From Glacieibacterium arshaanense (GTDB lineage: Bacteria > Pseudomonadota > Alphaproteobacteria > Sphingomonadales > Sphingomonadaceae): a stretch of 64,000 nucleotides of DNA. Shown in pieces: positions 28,237-35,494 of this stretch (position 1 is its first letter; each line of letters opens with the position of its first letter). Below the pieces are notes generated by a model, which saw only the letters and a program-made list of their open reading frames with translations, was not told where the DNA came from and made no database searches. A program made the translations under genes and the position numbers. The DNA lies in contig NZ_SIHO01000001.1 of assembly GCF_004681125.1 (NCBI RefSeq), positions 1,065,149 to 1,129,148 of the forward strand, in the 5' to 3' direction.

Positions 28237-28638
28237 ATGGAACTCAATATCGCGCTCGAAACCGTCTGCCGTATCATCCTACGTGCGCGCGAGTTCGATG
28301 CGCTGGTCCCCGATTCGGACCCCGACGAGGGCTCGAACGCCAGCGACGACGGCAGTGTCGACGAACTCGAAGCTGACGGCGACAATCCCGTCGAGCAAGA
28401 GCTGCGCGCCGCCATCGACGATCTCGCCGATGACGAGGCCATCGAGCTCGTCGCACTGGCGCTGGTCGGCCGCGGAACCTTTGACGCCAGCGAATGGGAG
28501 GACGCGCTGGAAGCCGCAGAAGACGATGGCCGTGCCGCCGCCGACTTCCTGCTCGGTCTGCCGCTGCTCGGCGATTATCTCGAAAACGGTCTCGCGGCGT
28601 TCGAGCTGAGCTGCAATGGCATGGGGCAGATCGTTTAA
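28237..28638 (+). CDS. DUF3775 family protein
   Basis: This acidic 133-residue protein matches DUF3775: MELNIALETVCRIILRAREFD, DSDPDEGSNASDDG, LVALALVGRGTFDASEWEDAL and LLGLPLLGDYLENGL. The family is common in alphaproteobacteria and has no assigned function. It follows the nitronate monooxygenase by 39 bases. Its stop codon abuts a repeat element. Confidence 0.88.
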   Translation: MELNIALETVCRIILRAREFDALVPDSDPDEGSNASDDGSVDELEADGDNPVEQELRAAIDDLADDEAIELVALALVGRGTFDASEWEDALEAAEDDGRAAADFLLGLPLLGDYLENGLAAFELSCNGMGQIV

Positions 28639-28763
28639 GAGCCTCCGGCTAGCAGGCCTGAGGCCTGCACCCAATTGTTGGCCGGTGACCCAAACCTGGT
28701 ATCGCGTTTGATGCGCGCGCATGAAAATGGGTGCAGGGGCAAGCCCCTGCCCGCCGGAGGCTC
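28639..28763. repeat. Dispersed inverted-repeat element, copy A
   Basis: This 125-bp element exactly fills the gap between the DUF3775 stop and the Mth938-like stop on the other strand. Its ends are an 11-bp perfect inverted repeat (GAGCCTCCGGC / GCCGGAGGCTC). Inside are TGCACCC and GGGTGCA as an inner inverted pair. It shares GCAGGCCTGAGGCCTGCACCC-type sequence with two other copies in the window. It has no coding capacity. Confidence 0.85.
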
Positions 28764-29123
28764 TCAAGTCGCCAGCAACCCCGCCGCCACGTGCCGCCCT
28801 TCATTGACCAGCACGTTGTAAGTCCGCGCAGCAGCACGCGAGTCCATGAACTCGGTAGCCCAGCCCTTGGCTTGTAGTGCCTTGAGCAGCGCCAGATCAG
28901 GTCGCTGCATCGTGCTGCCGGTGCCGATCAGCACCAGTTCTATGGCAGGCTCGGCCGTTTCGAGCGCCGTGAAGGCATCGCAGTCGAGCGCCGTCAGCGC
29001 CCAGACCGCGCGCGCGCTGACCAGCACGCCCTCAGGCCAGACATTGCCGCCAACGACAAAGCCGCGGCCGGCATAGCCTTCGACCAGCAGCGCGTCAGTG
29101 TGCTGCGGTTCAAACTTGAGCAT
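28764..29123 (-). CDS. Mth938-like (DUF498) domain protein
   Basis: The 119-residue protein starts at MLKFEPQHTDALLVEGYAG, four bases after the secF stop. It has the Mth938 fold sequence features: GRGFVVGGNVWPEGVLVSARAVW, ELVLIGTGSTMQRPD and GWATEFMDSRAAARTYNVLVNEGR. Human AAMDC and archaeal Mth938 share this fold; no catalytic role is established. Its place at the end of the yajC-secD-secF cluster is typical of alphaproteobacteria. Confidence 0.9.
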   Translation of the reverse strand: MLKFEPQHTDALLVEGYAGRGFVVGGNVWPEGVLVSARAVWALTALDCDAFTALETAEPAIELVLIGTGSTMQRPDLALLKALQAKGWATEFMDSRAAARTYNVLVNEGRHVAAGLLAT

Positions 29124-29127
29124 TCGG

Positions 29128-30099
29128 CTACTTGCGCGGCGCAACGCGTTCGGCACGCGCCGCGATGCGTTCGCCGCGCGGCGCGTCTTCGGACGCATCC
29201 GATCGCGTCTTGATGCCGAGCGAGATGAGCAGCGACGACGACACGAAGATCGACGAATAGGTGCCGACGACGATTCCCAGCAGCATCGCGGCGGTGAAAC
29301 CGAAAATAACGTCGGGGCCGAGCAACAGCATCGCGGTCAGCGCTACGATCATCGCCAGCGACGTCATCACAGTACGCGGAAGCGTTTCGTTGACCGAAAG
29401 ATCGATGATCGGGCCGATGTCCATCTTACGATATTTGCGCAGGTTTTCACGGATACGGTCATCGATGACCACCTTGTCGTTCAATGAATAGCCGATGATG
29501 GTCAGGATCGCGGCGATGACGTTGAGGTCAAATTCAAGCTGTGTCAGCGCAAAGAATCCGAGTGTCACCAGCACGTCGTGGACGAGCGCGACGACGGTCG
29601 AGACGCCGAAATACCATTCGAAGCGGATCCAGGTGAACAACGCCACCGCCGCCATCGACAGCAAGACTGCGAGCGCGCCCTTTTGAATCAGTTCCTGACT
29701 GACCTTGCCGCTGACCGACTCGACACGCCGGAAGCTGACCTCGCCGTATTTGGCCTTGAGGTCGGCCTGCACCTTGGCCACGACCTTCTGCACTGCGGTC
29801 TGGTCACCTTCAGGCAGCGGCAGACGGATCAGGATGGTGCGGTTGTTGCCGAACTCCTGCAGCGATGCCTTGCCGACGTTAAGGCCCTCGACTTCGGCGC
29901 GCAGCCCGTCGAGTTGCGGCGGGCTCTTGAACTCGACCTCCATCGTCAGACCGCCGACAAAGTCGACGCCAAGATTGAGACCGCGGATACCGAGCAACGC
30001 CAGCGACCCGAGCGTCAGCGCGATGGTCAGCGCGAACGCCCAGTAACGCATCCGCACGAAGCCGATGTTGGTGTTGTCGGGAACAAGCTTGAGTGTCAT
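29128..30099 (-). CDS. secF: Protein translocase subunit SecF
   Basis: The 323-residue inner-membrane protein has the first membrane segment at about 18-40, the periplasmic P4-like domain with GLNLGVDFVGGLTMEV, and five further segments, including GYSLNDKVVIDDRIREN and VMTSLAMIVALTAMLLLGPDVIFGFT. With SecD it uses proton motive force to pull exported proteins across the membrane. The ATG lies 13 bases after the secD stop. Confidence 0.96.
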   Translation of the reverse strand: MTLKLVPDNTNIGFVRMRYWAFALTIALTLGSLALLGIRGLNLGVDFVGGLTMEVEFKSPPQLDGLRAEVEGLNVGKASLQEFGNNRTILIRLPLPEGDQTAVQKVVAKVQADLKAKYGEVSFRRVESVSGKVSQELIQKGALAVLLSMAAVALFTWIRFEWYFGVSTVVALVHDVLVTLGFFALTQLEFDLNVIAAILTIIGYSLNDKVVIDDRIRENLRKYRKMDIGPIIDLSVNETLPRTVMTSLAMIVALTAMLLLGPDVIFGFTAAMLLGIVVGTYSSIFVSSSLLISLGIKTRSDASEDAPRGERIAARAERVAPRK

Positions 30100-30112
30100 G
30101 CGGCCGTTTCCG

Positions 30113-31708
30113 TCAGATTACGAGAGTTGAAGGGCGACGACGGCTGAGCCACCGCGCCACCATCAACCGAGTTACGGTGACAGCGGTGAACACCGACGTC
30201 GCGATGCCGATCGACAGCACGACCGCAAAGCCCTTGATCGGGCCCGAGCCGAACGAGAACATGATGACCGCGACAATGATGTTGAGACTGTTTGCGTCCC
30301 AGATGGTGCGCGTCGCATCGCGGTAGCCGACCTCAATCGACGGCACGATGCCCCTACCCTTGCGCGCTTCTTCGCGGATTCGCTCGTTGATCAGCACGTT
30401 GGCATCGACAGCGGCACCGATCGTTAACACCAGACCAGCGATGCCCGGCAAGGTCAGCGTCGCCCCGAGCATCGACATGATGCCGAGGATCATCAGTACG
30501 TTGAGCACCAGCGCGATCACCGAATAGATGCCGAACCGGCCATAGGTGAGGATCATCAGCGTCGCCACAGCGAGCACCGCAGCAATCGACGCCAGCGCAC
30601 CGGCGCGGATCGAATCGGCGCCGAGATCGGGACCGACAGTGCGCTCCTCGATGACCTTGAGCTCGACTGGTAGCTTGCCCGAGCGCAGCAACACCGCGAG
30701 GTTGTTGGCGCTTTCGGTGGTGAAACTGCCCGAAATAATGCCGGCACCACCAAGGATGGCGTCGTTGATGCGCGGTGCCGAGATCACCTTGTTGTCGAGG
30801 ATGATGGCGAACGGCTTGCCGATGTTTTCCTGCGTCGCCTTGGCGAAACGGCGCCCACCGGCACTGTCGAAGCGGAACGACACCACGGCCTGCCCGTCCT
30901 GGAAGCTCGGCTGCGAATCGACGAGTTGGTCGCCGGTGATCATGACGCGGCGCTTGACGACGATCACGCCGGGCTGATCGGCATATTGCAGCACCTGCGA
31001 CCCCGGAGGCGCGCGACCCGCAGCCGCTTCGGCCGGATCGGCATCGACATCGACCAGTTTGAATTCAAGCTTGGCGGTCTTGCCGAGCAGCGCCTTGAGC
31101 GCCGACGGATCCTGCAGGCCGGGTACTTGCACAACAATGCGGTTGTCGCCCTGACGGACGATCGTCGGCTCGCGCGTGCCGAGTTCATCGATGCGACGGC
31201 GAATGACTTCAACAGCCTGCGTCATCGCCGAATTGACTGCGGTGGCGATGCCGGCGTCGGTGGGCGTCAGGATGATGCGGTTGCCGTCAACCACACTGAC
31301 TTCGACATCGCGCTGGCCCGACAGCGAACCGACAGGGCGTGTGACGTTGCGCAAGGTTTCAACAGCGGTATCGAGGCGCGTCGGATCGGTAATGGTGATG
31401 CTGAGCACACCGCCGGAAATCGACAGGTCGGTGAACGCCACCGGCCCGCCGTCGGCGCCGCGCAATTCGGATCGGACGGTTTCCTCAAGCCCTTCGAGCT
31501 TGGTCTTGCGCACGTCGTCGGTATTGGCTTCGAGCAGGATGTGCGAGCCGCCGCGCAAGTCGAGCCCAAGGTTGAGCTGCTTGTGTGGCACCCACGACGG
31601 CCAGTTTGCGACGGTGGCTTCAGGAAAGAAGTTGGGAACTGCGAACGCCAAGCCGACGAACAACGTCAGCATGATCGACCAGATTTTCCACTGTGGAAAG
31701 TCGAGCAT
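30113..31708 (-). CDS. secD: Protein translocase subunit SecD
   Basis: The 531-residue protein starts at ATG 31708; a TTG one codon earlier is less likely. An N-terminal membrane segment is followed by LNLGLDLRGGSHILLE, a large periplasmic region, and a C-terminal six-TM block with IAAVLAVATLMILTYGRFG and VLTIGAAVDANVLINERIREE. It forms SecDF with SecF. Nine bases separate it from yajC. Confidence 0.96.
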   Translation of the reverse strand: MLDFPQWKIWSIMLTLFVGLAFAVPNFFPEATVANWPSWVPHKQLNLGLDLRGGSHILLEANTDDVRKTKLEGLEETVRSELRGADGGPVAFTDLSISGGVLSITITDPTRLDTAVETLRNVTRPVGSLSGQRDVEVSVVDGNRIILTPTDAGIATAVNSAMTQAVEVIRRRIDELGTREPTIVRQGDNRIVVQVPGLQDPSALKALLGKTAKLEFKLVDVDADPAEAAAGRAPPGSQVLQYADQPGVIVVKRRVMITGDQLVDSQPSFQDGQAVVSFRFDSAGGRRFAKATQENIGKPFAIILDNKVISAPRINDAILGGAGIISGSFTTESANNLAVLLRSGKLPVELKVIEERTVGPDLGADSIRAGALASIAAVLAVATLMILTYGRFGIYSVIALVLNVLMILGIMSMLGATLTLPGIAGLVLTIGAAVDANVLINERIREEARKGRGIVPSIEVGYRDATRTIWDANSLNIIVAVIMFSFGSGPIKGFAVVLSIGIATSVFTAVTVTRLMVARWLSRRRPSTLVI

Positions 31709-31717
31709 CAAGCCGGC

Positions 31718-32059
31718 TCAGCTCTTGGCGTCGTTGGCAGCAGCGGGGGCACCGCGGGTGCGGACATCGGTCAGCGTGCCCTTGAGCGCCTTGACCTTGA
31801 CAGTCGGCGACAGCTCGATTTCGACTTCACCGTCGCTGACCTTGACGACGCGGCCAATCAGCCCGCCGCCGGTGACGACCTCGTCGCCCTTCTTGACGGC
31901 GTCGATCATCGCGCGATGCGCCTTGACGCGCTTTTGCTGCGGCCGGATCATCAGGAAATAGAAGATCACGAAGATCGCAATCAGCGGCACGAATTGGATG
32001 AAGGCAGCGGCGCCGCCTGAAGCCCCCGCCGTCTGGGCAAAGGCCGGAGATGCGAACAT
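31718..32059 (-). CDS. yajC: Preprotein translocase subunit YajC
   Basis: The 113-residue protein has one membrane segment (about 22-42, FVPLIAIFVIFYFLMIRPQQKR) and a soluble domain with DEVVTGGGLIGRVVKVSDGEVEIEL, as in YajC. The start at MFASPAF has GGAAGTCAC upstream. YajC joins SecDF at the translocon. It opens the yajC-secD-secF-Mth938 operon. Confidence 0.95.
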   Translation of the reverse strand: MFASPAFAQTAGASGGAAAFIQFVPLIAIFVIFYFLMIRPQQKRVKAHRAMIDAVKKGDEVVTGGGLIGRVVKVSDGEVEIELSPTVKVKALKGTLTDVRTRGAPAAANDAKS

Positions 32060-32206
32060 GAAAGTGACTTCCGTATTGCGTGATTGAATCTGCTGCCGCC
32101 TATACAAGAACGCGACGCCCAAGCAAATGCGGGCCAGCAAATCATGTCATGACAGCCAGAGCTATGTCATAGAGCGCCCATTCAGTTTCAACCCCGGACC
32201 TTGACC

Positions 32207-33100
32207 ATGCCGCTGCCCACGCCCAACGAAGCCCCTGCCCCGGCAACAACCGCACCCGAGATCGCGGCCACGCTGGCACGGATCGCCGATGCGCTTGAGC
32301 GACTGGCACCGCCGCCTCTTCCGGTGTCGGGAACTGTGGCAGTCGATGGCAGCCATTCGTTCGTCTGGTCGCATCACCAGCTGCGCTCGGTGTTACCGGC
32401 GCGGACGCAGCCTCTCGATTGTTTCGAGGGGGTCGAGCCGCAGAAGGCGGCGCTGCTTGAAAACTGCCGCCGGCTGGCTGCCGGGCTGCCCGCGCATGAC
32501 GTGTTGCTCTGGGGCGCGCGCGGCATGGGCAAGAGCTCGCTGGTCAAGGCGGTACACGCCACGTTGAGCGCGCAGGGTAAGCCGCTGGCGCTGGTCCAGG
32601 TGGGTCGCGACGACATCGCCAGTCTTGGCGATCTGTTCGCGCAACTTGCCAGGCAGCCATTGCCGGCGCTGGTGTTTGCCGATGACCTGTCGTTTGAAGC
32701 CGACGAGCACCAGTACAAGGCGCTGCGCTCGGTACTCGAAGGCGGCATCGAAGCGCGGCCCGACAATGTACGCGTGATTGTCACTTCCAACCGCCGCCAT
32801 CTGGTGGCGCGTGAACATGCCGATGCCGAAGCCGCGAACGCCATCAACGCACGCGATGTGCTTGATGACCGGCTGGCACTCGCCGATCGCTTCGGGCTCA
32901 GCCTAGGCTTTCACAACTGCGACCAGCCAACCTATCTCGCCATCGTTGCTGGCTATGCCAAGGCTTACGGCCTCAATGCCGTGCCCGCCGAAGCGCTGAC
33001 ATGGGCGATGACCCGTGGCAGCAGGTCGGGGCGAGTCGCCTGGCAGTTCATTCAGGAACTTGCTGGTCGAGACGGCGTTGTACTTGACACGGTCCGGTAA
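32207..33100 (+). CDS. DUF815 family ATPase
   Basis: I chose the ATG at 32207; an in-frame TTG two codons upstream is an alternative. The 297-residue protein has the Walker A loop GARGMGKSSLVKAV near residue 108, Walker B LPALVFADDLSFE, sensor-type VIVTSNRRHL and an arginine-rich end, as in DUF815 AAA+ proteins. It is divergent from yajC across 147 bases. DUF815 ATPases have no settled function. The first DUF3011 gene starts 47 bases downstream. Confidence 0.9.
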   Translation: MPLPTPNEAPAPATTAPEIAATLARIADALERLAPPPLPVSGTVAVDGSHSFVWSHHQLRSVLPARTQPLDCFEGVEPQKAALLENCRRLAAGLPAHDVLLWGARGMGKSSLVKAVHATLSAQGKPLALVQVGRDDIASLGDLFAQLARQPLPALVFADDLSFEADEHQYKALRSVLEGGIEARPDNVRVIVTSNRRHLVAREHADAEAANAINARDVLDDRLALADRFGLSLGFHNCDQPTYLAIVAGYAKAYGLNAVPAEALTWAMTRGSRSGRVAWQFIQELAGRDGVVLDTVR

Positions 33101-33147
33101 ACCGGCGGATTTGCAAAGCGTTAGAAATCGCGTTGGCGGAGGCGAGA

Positions 33148-33927
33148 ATGCGGCGTTCCCTTTTGGCTGTGGCGTTTGCGCTATTGGTCGGCCTCTTTGG
33201 CGCCAGCGCCGCTTCGGCGCAGACGCGTGGCGACCTCAAATGCGAATCGTGGAATTATCAGCCGGCGCGCTGCCCCGTCGACAATCTGGTCGATGCGCAA
33301 CTGACCAGCGTCATTGCCGGGCAATGCTATCAGGGCCGCAGTTGGGGATTCGACCGCGGCGCCATCTGGGTCAACAATGGCTGCCGCGCGCGCTTCAGCT
33401 ATCAGACCGCCTATAACGGCGGCGGCTATCCGGGTGGCGGCGGCTACCCCGGCGGCGGTGGTTATCCTGGTGGCGGCGGCGGCGGCTACTACCCCGGCGG
33501 CAACCAGGGCACGACCGTCATCAAGTGCGAGTCGTGGAATTATCAGAACGCCCGTTGTCAGGTTGATACGCGCGGCGGCGTCGAGCTGAGCCGTCGCATT
33601 GCAGGCAACTGCGTGCAGAACCGCACTTGGGGCTTTGACCGCGGCGGTATCTGGGTGTCTGATGGCTGCCGCGCCGAGTTCCGTGTCTTCTATGGTGGCG
33701 GCAATAACGGCGGCGGCGGCTATTACCCGCCGCAGAACGAAGGCTATCGCGTGAAGTGCCAGTCGTGGGATTACCAGCCAGCACGCTGCCCGGCGAGCAT
33801 CCGGGTCGGCGTGCGCATCACCAACATCATCGCCGGCGAGTGCAAAATGAACCGCACGTGGGGCTGGGATCGCGGCGGCATATGGGTCAACGGCGGCTGC
33901 CGCGCCGAATTCATGGTCGACGGCTGA
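33148..33927 (+). CDS. Secreted DUF3011 protein with three four-cysteine repeats and Gly/Tyr/Pro linkers
   Basis: GGAGG lies before the ATG. The 259-residue protein has a signal peptide (1-24, ending in ASA) and three repeats at about 31-83, 126-178 and 203-255. Each has cysteines spaced C-x9-C-x17-C-x18-C and reads CESWNYQ...R(S/T)WGFDRG.IWV..GCRA.F. The first linker is a GGGYPGGGG-type Gly/Tyr/Pro tract of about 30 residues, the second GGGNNGGGGYYPP. Four paired cysteines per module suggest an extracytoplasmic, disulfide-bonded protein. DUF3011 has no known activity. The second gene of the same type follows after 39 bases. Confidence 0.88.
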   Translation: MRRSLLAVAFALLVGLFGASAASAQTRGDLKCESWNYQPARCPVDNLVDAQLTSVIAGQCYQGRSWGFDRGAIWVNNGCRARFSYQTAYNGGGYPGGGGYPGGGGYPGGGGGGYYPGGNQGTTVIKCESWNYQNARCQVDTRGGVELSRRIAGNCVQNRTWGFDRGGIWVSDGCRAEFRVFYGGGNNGGGGYYPPQNEGYRVKCQSWDYQPARCPASIRVGVRITNIIAGECKMNRTWGWDRGGIWVNGGCRAEFMVDG

Positions 33928-33966
33928 CAACAGCCGCGACCAATCTGTTTTGGGGAGACTGAACGC

Positions 33967-35007
33967 ATGCTACGCAATCTGACAACGCTGCTGACCTGCG
34001 GCGCACTGGTCATTCCGCAAGTCGGGGCGCTGGCGCAATCGACACCTCCCGACGCATCGTCATCGCGGCAGTCGCCAAGCAACTGGGGCGGCTCAGGGAA
34101 CAGTGGTAACAACAACAACAGCAATTGGGGTGGTTCCGGCGGCAGCAACAATAACAACAATAACTGGAATAACTCTACCGGCAGCGGCCAACTCACCTGC
34201 GAGTCGTGGGACTATCAATACCGCCGCTGTCCGGCGAACACCGGCAACAATGTCCGGCTGACACGCCGCATTGCCGGCAACTGCAACGAGGGCCGGACCT
34301 GGGGTTATGACCGCAACGCCATCTGGGTCGACGGCGGCTGCCGCGCGCAGTTCCAATTTGGTAACAATAACAACAACAATAACAACAATTGGGGCCGCGG
34401 CTATGCCGGCACACTACGCTGCGAATCGTGGAACTATGCGTTCCGGCGCTGCAACGCCAACACCAACGGTCGCGTTGACCTGCTGCGCACACTCGCCGGC
34501 ACCTGCCAGCGCGGCCGCAGCTGGGGCTTCGACAATGGCGGCATCTGGGTCAACCAGGGCTGCCGCGGCGAATTCGGCTTCGGTTATGGCAACAACAACG
34601 GTGGCAACAATAACAACAACACCGGCGAAGTCGTCGCCGGTGTTGCACTCGCCGCCGGGTTGATCGCCCTGCTCGCCGCCAGCAGCAATTCGGGCAAATC
34701 GAGCAGCACCACGACCCCGCCGGTCAACGCCAGCGCACCGCCGGCCGCCATTGTCGCCAATCTGTCGGCGATCCCGACCGATCGCCGGCCTTCGGTGCAG
34801 ACCTGCCTCGATGAAGCTGCACGCCAGATCGGCGCCACCGGCGGCACGCAGATCAGCCTCGACCGCGTCACTTCGCTGACCCGCGTCAGTGACGGGTGGG
34901 AACTGCGCGCGCAGCTGATCACCAGCTATCCCGACGAGTCGCGCTCGGTGACACTGACCTGCCGCGCAGATGGGCCACAGCTGCTGGCGATCGATTTCGG
35001 CAGCTGA
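33967..35007 (+). CDS. Secreted DUF3011 protein with two four-cysteine repeats, Asn-rich linkers and a membrane segment
   Basis: The 346-residue protein has a signal peptide (1-23), an Asn/Ser/Gly-rich stretch (37-72), DUF3011 repeats at 77-129 and 151-203 with the same cysteine spacing as its neighbour, an uninterrupted run of nine asparagines (133-141), another Asn-rich linker (206-219), a hydrophobic segment (221-239) and a C-terminal domain (about 255-346). That domain ends with [16 protein letters not shown] and may be a separate fold. The two genes are in tandem and likely cotranscribed. TGGGGAGA precedes the start. Function is unknown; the repeats look like binding or structural modules. 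Confidence 0.85.
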   Translation: MLRNLTTLLTCGALVIPQVGALAQSTPPDASSSRQSPSNWGGSGNSGNNNNSNWGGSGGSNNNNNNWNNSTGSGQLTCESWDYQYRRCPANTGNNVRLTRRIAGNCNEGRTWGYDRNAIWVDGGCRAQFQFGNNNNNNNNNWGRGYAGTLRCESWNYAFRRCNANTNGRVDLLRTLAGTCQRGRSWGFDNGGIWVNQGCRGEFGFGYGNNNGGNNNNNTGEVVAGVALAAGLIALLAASSNSGKSSSTTTPPVNASAPPAAIVANLSAIPTDRRPSVQTCLDEAARQIGATGGTQISLDRVTSLTRVSDGWELRAQLITSYPDESRSVTLTCRADGPQLLAIDFGS

Positions 35008-35022
35008 TCGGGCACGCAAAAG

Positions 35023-35048
35023 CTCCGGCGGGCCGTCAACCGCCGGAG
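35023..35048 (+). terminator. Hairpin after the DUF3011 genes
   Basis: A perfect 9-bp stem (CTCCGGCGG with CCGCCGGAG) closes loop GCCGTCAA, 16 bases after the stop. No T run follows. The stem resembles the ends of the dispersed repeat element but lacks its interior. Confidence 0.6.
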
Positions 35049-35067
35049 GCGCAACATCGTTGATTCG

Positions 35068-35144
35068 TGGTGCGCCCGGCTGGATTCGAACCAGCGACCT
35101 CAGGATTAGAAGTCCCGCGCTCTATCCAACTGAGCTACGGGCGC
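35068..35144 (-). tRNA. tRNA-Arg (anticodon TCT)
   Basis: On the minus strand this 77-nt gene has acceptor arm GCGCCCG, D arm TAGCTCAGTTGGATAGAGC, anticodon loop CTTCTAA (TCT, reading AGA/AGG), T arm GGTTCGAATCC and an encoded CCA. The AGA codon is rare in this GC-rich sequence. Confidence 0.92.
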
Positions 35145-35157
35145 AAAGGCCTGCGGC

Positions 35158-35436
35158 CTATCTGAAATTATCGGCGTAGGCCTGCAGCTTAAGGCTGTGG
35201 CTGCCCAGCGGGACGATGGCATAGACGAGGCCTTGCGCCTTGGCATAGGCAATCGCGGCGTCGCGGTCGGGGAACGTCAACTGCACTTGCGCTGCGGTAT
35301 TGCCCGACCCCGCCCAGCCGGTCAGCGGATCGGCGTGCTGCGGTGCCTCGGGCTCGACGGCGAGAACCCATTGACCGGTGCGCGCATGCCCCGACTGCAT
35401 TGCATTCTTGGGTCGCTGATAGATGCGCGCCTTCAT
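35158..35436 (-). CDS. NDUFS4-like complex I accessory subunit (ETC complex I subunit family)
   Basis: The 92-residue protein begins [20 protein letters not shown] and has the [23 protein letters not shown] and [12 protein letters not shown] features of the NDUFS4/AQDQ family. In mitochondria this subunit stabilises NADH dehydrogenase; bacterial versions occur mainly in alphaproteobacteria. The nuo genes are not nearby. It lies just beyond tRNA-Arg with a 13-base gap. Confidence 0.88.
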   Translation of the reverse strand: MKARIYQRPKNAMQSGHARTGQWVLAVEPEAPQHADPLTGWAGSGNTAAQVQLTFPDRDAAIAYAKAQGLVYAIVPLGSHSLKLQAYADNFR

Positions 35437-35494
35437 CGCCTGTGTACTCCCGCCGAAACTGTAGCCGCCGACTTGGGCGAGGAACGTTGCAAGG

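Noticed and set aside
28639-28763. Repeat copies as complete insertion sequences
   Set aside because: No copy contains a transposase frame and target duplications are not evident; they are at most non-autonomous elements.
33418-33510. Short tandem GGCGGCTAYCC-type repeats that might look like a CRISPR or VNTR array
   Set aside because: They encode the Gly/Tyr/Pro linker in frame, with no unique spacers.
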